NCBI GenBank assembly: GCA_030039825.1
Contig: JASHUV010000067.1
Span: 1-7,032, forward strand
Length of the DNA: 7,032 bases
Reading direction: 5' to 3'
DNA from: Thermoplasmata archaeon
GTDB taxonomy: Archaea > Thermoplasmatota > Thermoplasmata > Lutacidiplasmatales > UBA184
Shown piece after piece: positions 1-4,577 of this stretch; position 1 is the first letter of the stretch, and each line of letters opens with the position of its first letter. Under the pieces are notes generated by a model. It did no database searches. It had not been told where the DNA came from and worked only from the letters and a program-made list of their open reading frames with translations. The translations under genes and the position numbers were made by a program.

Positions 1-276
1 CGCGACCTCGCCGATGAACTTCACGCTCGTCGCCTCGACGTTCATCCCCATCGTCGGTCCGAACACCTGGACGATGGCGAGCCCCTTCCGCGAATCGAGC
101 ACCTGCCCCTGCCGGCGGGTGCCGTCGGGGAGGCTGATCTCGACGATCTCGCCGTAGGCGGCGTTCGCGACGTCCTCGACGAACAGGAGCGGACCGCTGA
201 TCCGGTCGATCGTCCGGTAGTCGACCGGCGTGCTCGCCACCGCGGCGGCCGGGGCGCGTCCCTTGGCGCTCGCCAT
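1..276 (-). CDS. atpB: A-type ATP synthase subunit B, N-terminal part (runs off the left edge)
   Basis: The first 92 codons of the non-catalytic nucleotide-binding subunit B of the archaeal A1Ao ATP synthase. Subunit B alternates with subunit A in the A3B3 head and forms part of each nucleotide site. Read on the minus strand, the protein starts MASAKGRAPAAAV and continues with family hallmarks: YRTIDRISGPLLFVEDV (residues 20-36), AYGEIVEISLPDG and RRQGQVLDSRKG, ending in the N-terminal beta-barrel (VQVFGPTMGMN, then TSVKFIGEVA). The Ala-rich leader of about 17 residues before VDYRTI is longer than usual. The ATG at 276 is supported by a GGAGG at 288-292, 11 bases upstream, and by lying only 4 bases after the atpA stop. 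The frame is open to position 1, so the gene is cut by the window edge, not broken. Identity is secure from sequence and from gene order. Confidence 0.95.
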   Translation of the reverse strand, partial: MASAKGRAPAAAVASTPVDYRTIDRISGPLLFVEDVANAAYGEIVEISLPDGTRRQGQVLDSRKGLAIVQVFGPTMGMNVEATSVKFIGEVA

Positions 277-280
277 CGCC

Positions 281-3200
281 TTACGTCCCTCCCGAGGCGG
301 TGGCGAACTGGTTCGACATCTCGAGCTCGAGCGCGTCGAACTGCGTGCCGAGCTCCGCCTCCGGGATCCATTTCATGCGCGAGAGCTTCGAGCGGACCGG
401 GTACTTCTGGATGTCCCCGACGAGGACCCCCTGGCCGATCGCCTCCTGCTCGCGGTCGCCGAAGGTGAGGATGGCCCGGAGCATCCGGTACTGCTTCTGG
501 ATCGAGGTGTACGTGTCGACATCGTCGTAGGCGCTCTGCTGGAGGTAGTCCTCGCGCAGCATCCGGGCGACGTCGAGGACGCCCTTCTCCCGCTCCGGGA
601 GGGCGTCGACGCCCACGAGCTGGACGATCTCCTGGAGCTCGGCCTCCTGCTGGAGGACCTGGACGGCGCGGTTGCGGAGCGGGACGAAGTCCTTCGCGAG
701 CTCCTTCTGGAACCACGGCTCGATGTCGCCCACGTAGAGCGAGTAGCTCTGGAGCCAGTTGATCGAGGGGAAGTGCCGTCGCGACGCGAGCGAGGCGTCG
801 AGCGCCCAGAAGACCCGGGTGACGCGGAGCGTGTTCTGGGAGACCGGCTCGGAGAAGTCGCCGCCCGGGGGCGACACGGCGCCGACGACCGTGACGGAAC
901 CCGCCCGACCCTCCGGCGACTGGGTGAGGACGCGCCCGGCCCGCTCGTAGAACTCGGCGACCCGCCGCCCGAGGTAGGCGGGATAGCCCTCCTCGCCGGG
1001 CATCTCCTCGAGGCGTCCGGAGATCTCGCGCATCGCCTCGGCCCAGCGGCTCGTCGAGTCGGCCATCAGCGCGACGTCGTAGCCCATGTCCCGGTAGTAC
1101 TCCGCGATCGTGATCCCGGTGTAGACGCTCGCCTCCCGCGCCGCCACGGGCATGTTCGAGGTGTTCGCGATCAGGATCGTCCGCTCCATCAGCGGCCGCC
1201 CGCTCTTCGGGTCGGTCAGGTTCGGAAAGGTGGCGAGAACCTCGGTCATCTCGTTCCCGCGCTCGCCGCACCCGACGTACACGACCACGTCGGCGTCGGA
1301 CCACTTGGCGAGCTGCTGCTGCGTCACGGTGTTGTGGAGCAACAGTCCGCCCGTGCCCCCCACGAAATTACGCCCGAATTCCGGGAGTGAAACGTCGTAC
1401 ACGTCGAAGGGCCCGTCGGTCTCCCGCTCGACGTCCACGATCTCGTCGCAGTAGACCCAGTCGAGGAGCTCGGCGAGCCGGTTCGCGCCCGCCTCCCAGG
1501 GACCCGGCCCGCCCTCCGGCTCGGACGCGGCCGCCATGAACCGGACGAACGTCGCCGCGCCCATGCGCTCGCCGTTCCCGAGGTAGTTGTGGATCTCGAT
1601 CCCCCGCCGCGCGAGGTCGGAGTAGGTGTGGCGGCTCCGGTAGAGGCGTTCGAGCATCGTCGGAGCGAGAGGGACGACGTCGGTCGCGGAGTATGACCGT
1701 CCCTTCGACCCGACGTACCGACGGAGGCTCTCCACCTTCGGATGAGCCGACCCGAGCGCGTCGGCGAGACGAGAGATGTTCCCGAGGCCGCGCACGAAGA
1801 CGCGCGAGTACGCGACGCCGTCGATCCTCCGCTCCGCGAGCGTGGTGACGACGGAGAACCGGCTCAGGGCGTAGGCGAGCTCGCTCGCGAGGCGGGCGCT
1901 CTTGGTGCACATCTCCACCTCGCCCTTGGCGACGGAGAAGGTGCCGTCACCGAGGAAGTAGCCGAGCAGGAACGCCCCCAGGACCTCGTTGTTCGATCCG
2001 AGGACCGCCGGGGGCAGACGCTTGTCGCCAGACACGTCGCCGACCCCGAGCCAGTGGAGGAAGTGGACGAGGGTCGTGCTGGGCACGAGCACGTTCGGGG
2101 TTCTTCCGGGCTGTCGCTCCAATCTTCCCGCCATCGCGAACAGACGGGAACTGAGCTCCTGGAATCTCGAGAGCATCGCCGGCTCGGAGTTGGTGAACAC
2201 GACGGTCCGTCCGCCGCGGATGTAGCCCTCGGCCACGAAGAGGCCCAGGAACTCGGCGAGCTCCGGCGTCATCAGGGACGGGACGGCGATCGCGTGCCCG
2301 TGCCCCTGGAGCTTTGGCAGGTCCGGGTGGAGCGCCACCACCCCGCGCGGGGCGGGGACCTTTCGGACCGCGGCGAGGTAGTCCCCCGGCTTCAGCCGCT
2401 GGGCCTGGGTCTCGGCGAGGCTTCCGTCCGGGCCCACGGTGAAGATGCGGTGGACCGGCGTGACGCGGACCGATCGGCCGCTGCGCGTCTTCAGTCGGAT
2501 CAGCGTGTCGCTCTTCCCCCGATAGAGCGTCCGGGTCCGGCTCCGCACCACGCGGTTCCCCACGAGGGAGTACAGGTCGAGGGGGGTCCGAAGATGGATC
2601 CACTCCTCTGCCCCATCGGGGGTCACGTCCCCCGCGGTCCGCGACCGCTCGTAAAGCTCCTCGATCCGGGCGACCTCCCCCGAGCCCAGGAGAACCGGGG
2701 TCTCCCCGGCCACGCACTTCCCGGATCCGAACGGGCCGGGGATGCAGGCGGTCCCGCCTTTGGCGACGGGGAAGAACGTGTCGATGACGCGCTGGCCCGT
2801 GACGAGGGGGATCCCCGGTGCGAGCTTCTCACGTACCGGCCGGGGGATCCGGACGACCCAGCGCTGGACGAGGGTCACCGGGACGCTCCCTCCGGTGGTC
2901 TTGATGGTGCCGATCTCGTCGCGGATCGTGTAGGTACCGCTCGCGAGCTTCGCGAGCGTGCCCGTCACACCGGGCGGGACCATGATACGATGCTGAATGA
3001 GCGGGGTCTCCTGCACCGTGCCGAGGATCGTGCCCGGGGTGACCTCGGCGCCGGGTTTCGCGGTGGCCGTGAACTCCCAGGTCTTCGTCTCGTCGAGCGG
3101 CGCGGCGACGAAGCCGCGGGTGATGAAGTCCCCGAGGTTCTTCTTGAGGACGTCGAGCGGGCGCTGGACGCCGTCGTAGATGGACTTGAGGAGCCCGGGC

Positions 3201-3424
3201 CCGAGCTCGACGGAGAGCGCCTGGCCGGTGTTCTCGATCTTGTCCCCGGGGCGGATCCCGGTCGTGTCCTCGTAGACCTGGACCGTGGCCGTCGCCCCGA
3301 CGAGCCGGATGATCTCCCCCACGAGCCCGAGGTCGCCGACGCGCACGACGTCGAACATCTTGGCGCCGCTCAGTCCCTCGGCGATCACGACCGGCCCGGA
3401 GACCCGGGCGACGACCCCTCCCAT
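281..3424 (-). CDS. atpA: A-type ATP synthase catalytic subunit A with in-frame intein
   Basis: Catalytic subunit A of the archaeal A1Ao ATP synthase, which makes or hydrolyses ATP in the A3B3 head coupled to ion flow through the membrane rotor. The open frame has 1047 codons. Residues 1-236 and 699-1047 are the exteins and 237-698 the intein, so the mature subunit has 585 residues, normal for the family. Visible hallmarks are the start MGGVVARVSGPVVIAEGLSG, a P-loop GPFGSGK (230-236) completed by T699 after splicing, GERGNEMTEVL (residues 720-730, carrying the catalytic Glu), the Walker B region VALMADSTSRWAEA (784-797), and SINWLQSYSLY near 887-897. GPFGSGKT with Ser is the archaeal form; eukaryotic V-ATPases have GAFGCGKT. 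The ATG at 3424 follows atpF by 15 bases, with GAGGGA at 3428-3433 as a close ribosome binding site. The TAA at 281-283 leaves 4 bases before atpB. Expressed as part of the F-A-B unit. An unspliced product should lack a working P-loop. Confidence 0.97.
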   Translation of the reverse strand: MGGVVARVSGPVVIAEGLSGAKMFDVVRVGDLGLVGEIIRLVGATATVQVYEDTTGIRPGDKIENTGQALSVELGPGLLKSIYDGVQRPLDVLKKNLGDFITRGFVAAPLDETKTWEFTATAKPGAEVTPGTILGTVQETPLIQHRIMVPPGVTGTLAKLASGTYTIRDEIGTIKTTGGSVPVTLVQRWVVRIPRPVREKLAPGIPLVTGQRVIDTFFPVAKGGTACIPGPFGSGKCVAGETPVLLGSGEVARIEELYERSRTAGDVTPDGAEEWIHLRTPLDLYSLVGNRVVRSRTRTLYRGKSDTLIRLKTRSGRSVRVTPVHRIFTVGPDGSLAETQAQRLKPGDYLAAVRKVPAPRGVVALHPDLPKLQGHGHAIAVPSLMTPELAEFLGLFVAEGYIRGGRTVVFTNSEPAMLSRFQELSSRLFAMAGRLERQPGRTPNVLVPSTTLVHFLHWLGVGDVSGDKRLPPAVLGSNNEVLGAFLLGYFLGDGTFSVAKGEVEMCTKSARLASELAYALSRFSVVTTLAERRIDGVAYSRVFVRGLGNISRLADALGSAHPKVESLRRYVGSKGRSYSATDVVPLAPTMLERLYRSRHTYSDLARRGIEIHNYLGNGERMGAATFVRFMAAASEPEGGPGPWEAGANRLAELLDWVYCDEIVDVERETDGPFDVYDVSLPEFGRNFVGGTGGLLLHNTVTQQQLAKWSDADVVVYVGCGERGNEMTEVLATFPNLTDPKSGRPLMERTILIANTSNMPVAAREASVYTGITIAEYYRDMGYDVALMADSTSRWAEAMREISGRLEEMPGEEGYPAYLGRRVAEFYERAGRVLTQSPEGRAGSVTVVGAVSPPGGDFSEPVSQNTLRVTRVFWALDASLASRRHFPSINWLQSYSLYVGDIEPWFQKELAKDFVPLRNRAVQVLQQEAELQEIVQLVGVDALPEREKGVLDVARMLREDYLQQSAYDDVDTYTSIQKQYRMLRAILTFGDREQEAIGQGVLVGDIQKYPVRSKLSRMKWIPEAELGTQFDALELEMSNQFATASGGT
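1331..2716 (-). mobile_element. VMA-b type intein with LAGLIDADG homing endonuclease, inserted in the atpA P-loop
   Basis: A protein intron of 462 residues (atpA residues 237-698). It begins CVAGETPVLL (block A, Cys1 nucleophile), has block B at GRSVRVTPVHRIF with the TxxH pair T322/H325, block F around VYDVSLPEFGRNFV, and ends GGLLLHN followed by Thr (penultimate His697, terminal Asn698, +1 Thr699). All residues needed for standard protein splicing are present. Insertion lies exactly between Lys and Thr of the P-loop GPFGSGK|T. From memory this is the VMA-b site of Pyrococcus and Thermoplasma, not the yeast VMA1 site, which lies before CGERGNEM. Segments such as RGIEIHNYL (residues 607-615), TPVHRIF and the C-terminal YDV..FVGG also resemble the Pyrococcus intein. 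The frame is intact across both junctions. Arg codons AGA at residues 420, 434 and 441 contrast with the strong CGG/CGC usage nearby, compatible with horizontal arrival. Confidence 0.95.
1685..2284 (-). other. LAGLIDADG homing endonuclease domain of the atpA intein (approximate limits)
   Basis: The central part of the intein, roughly atpA residues 381-580, carries two LAGLIDADG motifs. The first is LGLFVAEG (residues 393-400) with catalytic acid Glu399. The second is LLGYFLGDG (residues 486-494) with Asp493. The spacing of about 90 residues and the presence of both acids match a single-chain, two-motif (DOD-type) homing endonuclease that cuts an intein-free atpA allele at the P-loop codons and so drives copying of the intein. 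A basic residue after the second DNA-contact region (K468 in DKRLPP) may serve as the conserved block D Lys. No stop, frameshift or loss of either acid is visible, so the domain looks competent rather than decayed. The domain edges are estimated from motif positions. Confidence 0.85.
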
Positions 3425-3439
3425 CGTTCCCTCTCGGAC

Positions 3440-3778
3440 TCACTTCGGCATCGCGAGCGAGACCCCGAGGACCCGCTTCGCGAGGGCGTTCAGGCTCTCG
3501 ACCTCGTACGTCCCGCTCGGGGGCGGCACGAAGACGACGAGCGGCTTCAACGACGACTCGGCATGCTGGCGCTGCGCCTCCGTGAGGAGGCCGCGGACGG
3601 ACTGGCTCGCGATGACGAGCCCGAAGCGTCCGTCGTTCATCGCCTTCTGGAACTCGCGGGCGCCGTTCTCCGGCGTGATCTCCACCACGTCCGAGAGCCC
3701 CACGAGCCGGAACCCGGTCGCGAGCTCGCGCTCGCCGAGCACCACGGTCCCGCCGGAGGTCGCCCCCGCCTCGGACAC
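3440..3778 (-). CDS. atpF: A-type ATP synthase subunit F
   Basis: Central-stalk subunit F of the archaeal A1Ao ATP synthase, a small Rossmann-like protein that binds subunit D in the rotor and modulates catalysis. The product is 112 residues; the family is usually about 100. Recognisable parts are VVLGERELATGFRLVGLSDVVEI (residues 12-34), where GFRLVG is the family signature, followed by GRFGLVIASQSV and the C-terminal helix region ALAKRVLGVSL. It is the first gene of F-A-B and ends 15 bases before atpA. The start chosen is GTG at 3778 because the TATA box centred near 3806 places transcription initiation almost on this codon, implying a leaderless mRNA. A second in-frame GTG at 3745 (residue 12) would give 101 residues and cannot be excluded. 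Subunit C, which often precedes F in such operons, is not here. Confidence 0.9.
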   Translation of the reverse strand: MSEAGATSGGTVVLGERELATGFRLVGLSDVVEITPENGAREFQKAMNDGRFGLVIASQSVRGLLTEAQRQHAESSLKPLVVFVPPPSGTYEVESLNALAKRVLGVSLAMPK

Positions 3779-3802
3779 GGCCCTTTCGGCGGGGTTCTGG
3801 CC

Positions 3803-3809
3803 TATTTAA
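3803..3809 (-). promoter_or_regulatory. TATA box of the atpF-atpA-atpB unit
   Basis: The minus strand reads GGCGACCG TTAAATA GG. The AT-rich heptamer stands out in very GC-rich DNA. Its centre is about 28 bases before the GTG of atpF, so an archaeal TATA-to-start distance of about 26 bases puts the transcript start at about 3780. This supports a leaderless or nearly leaderless atpF message. It also implies that the F-A-B genes have their own promoter. Confidence 0.65.
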
Positions 3810-3817
3810 CGGTCGCC
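3810..3817. repeat. CGGTCGCC repeat copy flush with the atpF TATA box
   Basis: Plus-strand CGGTCGCC, identical to the left arm of the inverted repeat at 3853-3872. It abuts the upstream side of the TATA box, where TFB would bind (BRE position). It could be a regulator site, or chance in GC-rich sequence. Confidence 0.35.
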
Positions 3818-3852
3818 CCGTCGGCGGGAGCGGGTCATGGCGACGGGCGTTC

Positions 3853-3872
3853 CGGTCGCCGTCCGGCGACCG
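3853..3872. repeat. Perfect 8-bp inverted repeat between the ferredoxin gene and atpF
   Basis: CGGTCGCC (3853-3860) and its exact complement GGCGACCG (3865-3872) flank a 4-base spacer. It lies 20-40 bases after the ferredoxin stop and about 75 bases upstream of atpF, both on the minus strand. As RNA it would form a very stable hairpin. There is no following T tract, so a classical intrinsic terminator is not supported. A 3'-end structure or a palindromic operator are the two readings; the second copy of the arm beside the atpF TATA box favours the operator. Confidence 0.45.
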
Positions 3873-3892
3873 TCCGGGGGGCCCGATCCGCG

Positions 3893-4177
3893 TTACTTGT
3901 ACGTCGAGTGGTGGACGTGGCCCTCATCATCGGTGATGATGATGCACTCGCCCTCGCACTCGAAGAGGCACGCCTCGCAAACGATGCACTCCGGGCCGTT
4001 CACCGCGAGGGACTTCTCGCCCCGGAACTGGAACTTCGCCGCGACGGCGGGGTCGTCCACGATGCCCTTGAACTCGTCGGAGGAGGTCGGCTTCAGCTCG
4101 AAGACGTTGACGGGGCAGACATCCCGGCAGTGGGCGCATCCCGTGCACTTCGCGAGCTCGATATCGACCTGGACCAT
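3893..4177 (-). CDS. Small dicluster (2x[4Fe-4S]) ferredoxin
   Basis: A 94-residue soluble electron-transfer protein. Residues 11-22 are CTGCAHCRDVCP, a complete CxxCxxCxxxCP motif. Residues 64-78 are CIVCEACLFECEGEC, a second CxxCxxC3xC motif in which the usual Pro after the last Cys is replaced by Glu and a fifth Cys (C78) follows four residues later. About 42 residues separate the two motifs, longer than in the minimal clostridial type. The C-terminal tail GHVHHSTYK is His-rich. No signal peptide or membrane segment is seen, so it is probably cytoplasmic. The ATG at 4177 was chosen because AGGGG sits 6 bases upstream (4184-4188) and a TATA box near 4217 would start transcription at about 4191. 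A TTG at 4207 in the same frame would lie upstream of that transcript start. The redox partner cannot be named from this window. Confidence 0.9.
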   Translation of the reverse strand: MVQVDIELAKCTGCAHCRDVCPVNVFELKPTSSDEFKGIVDDPAVAAKFQFRGEKSLAVNGPECIVCEACLFECEGECIIITDDEGHVHHSTYK

Positions 4178-4214
4178 CCGTGTCCCCTGCCCGGGCGCTC
4201 CGAACAACCCTCGC

Positions 4215-4220
4215 TATTTA
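4215..4220 (-). promoter_or_regulatory. TATA box of the ferredoxin gene
   Basis: The minus strand reads CGTAAATAGCG, giving TAAATA at 4220-4215. It predicts a transcript start at about 4191, a leader of about 14 bases with AGGGG, and the ATG at 4177. The element is very similar to the one before atpF. Confidence 0.6.
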
Positions 4221-4277
4221 CGCCTTGGCCATTTCGAGCTGGCGCCGTCGGCGGCTCCCCCCCGGCCGAGAGCCGGT

Positions 4278-4481
4278 TCAGTACCGGAGGAGGAGGGTCT
4301 TGCACTCGCGGCACCGGAAGCCGGCGAGGTAGACCATGCCGAACGCGTTCGGCTTCGAGACCTCCTCGCCGCCGAAGGCGAGGCGGGTCCGCTCGAGGAA
4401 CCACTTCGATCCGCCCACGAAGCTCTCCGAGCCGAGGAAGCCGGGCGCCATCGGCTTCGAACAGTTGGGGCAGAGCGTCAC
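4278..4481 (-). CDS. 67-residue zinc-ribbon protein of unknown function
   Basis: A very small protein beginning MTLCPNCSKPMAPGFL and ending GFRCRECKTLLLRY. The two CxxC knuckles (C4/C7 and C58/C61) at the ends should bind one zinc ion as a zinc ribbon. Between them is a Gly/Trp/aromatic stretch (FVGGSKWFLERTRLAFGG). The arrangement CPxC...(gap of about 50)...CRxC followed by a hydrophobic tail resembles small uncharacterised zinc-ribbon families such as DUF6487 (from memory, not searched). The start is GTG at 4481, supported by GGAGG at 4488-4492 with 6 bases spacing. An ATG at 4504 is out of frame. It has its own TATA-like element and is followed by about 100 bases before the ferredoxin start, so it is probably a single-gene transcript. 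It could act in nucleic-acid or protein binding; the sequence does not say which. Confidence 0.75.
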   Translation of the reverse strand: MTLCPNCSKPMAPGFLGSESFVGGSKWFLERTRLAFGGEEVSKPNAFGMVYLAGFRCRECKTLLLRY

Positions 4482-4487
4482 GGCGGG

Positions 4488-4497
4488 CCTCCGGAGG
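4488..4497. promoter_or_regulatory. Ribosome binding site of the zinc-ribbon gene within a palindrome
   Basis: CCTCCGGAGG is a perfect 10-base palindrome. Read on the minus strand, its GGAGG at 4492-4488 is a Shine-Dalgarno sequence 6 bases before the GTG at 4481, which decides that start. The palindromic form means the site can pair with itself or with another copy. No regulatory role is shown. Confidence 0.55.
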
Positions 4498-4516
4498 TAC
4501 CCATGTCGGGGTGGGC

Positions 4517-4525
4517 GGATTAACC
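4517..4525 (-). promoter_or_regulatory. TATA-like element of the zinc-ribbon gene
   Basis: The minus strand reads GGTTAATCC, centred near 4521. It predicts transcription from about 4495 and a leader of about 14 bases containing the GGAGG. Weaker than the two TAAATA boxes. Confidence 0.4.
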
Positions 4526-4547
4526 TGCCGGGCGCGAGCAGGCGGCC

Positions 4548-4553
4548 CTAAGA
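4548..4553 (+). promoter_or_regulatory. Possible weak TATA element for the HEAT-repeat gene
   Basis: CTAAGA, centred about 27 bases before the ATG at 4578, is at the right distance for a leaderless transcript. No Shine-Dalgarno sequence precedes that ATG, which agrees with leaderless initiation. The match to a TATA box is poor, so this rests on spacing. Confidence 0.3.
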
Positions 4554-4577
4554 GGTCCGGGCCGCTACGGCCCTCCG

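Noticed and set aside
42..1304. A 420-codon minus-strand frame overlapping atpB and atpA in another frame.
   Set aside because: It is an Arg/Gly/Pro/Ala-rich out-of-frame reading of the secure ATP synthase genes, with no recognisable domain.
1331..2716. The long atpA frame read as a gene fusion or a group I intron.
   Set aside because: The open frame continues through both junctions with intein blocks A, B, F and G and LAGLIDADG motifs, which identifies an intein translated in frame.
3853..3872. The inverted repeat read as an intrinsic terminator of the ferredoxin gene.
   Set aside because: No T-rich tract follows on the minus strand, and archaeal termination depends mainly on T tracts.
3924..3942. 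Perfect 8-bp inverted repeat TCATCATC / GATGATGA with a 3-base loop.
   Set aside because: It is inside the ferredoxin gene and is explained by the codons for consecutive Ile, Thr, Asp and Glu residues near the C-terminus.
4178..4207. A longer ferredoxin start at TTG 4207.
   Set aside because: It lies upstream of the transcript start predicted from the TATA box at 4215-4220, and the ATG at 4177 has a ribosome binding site.
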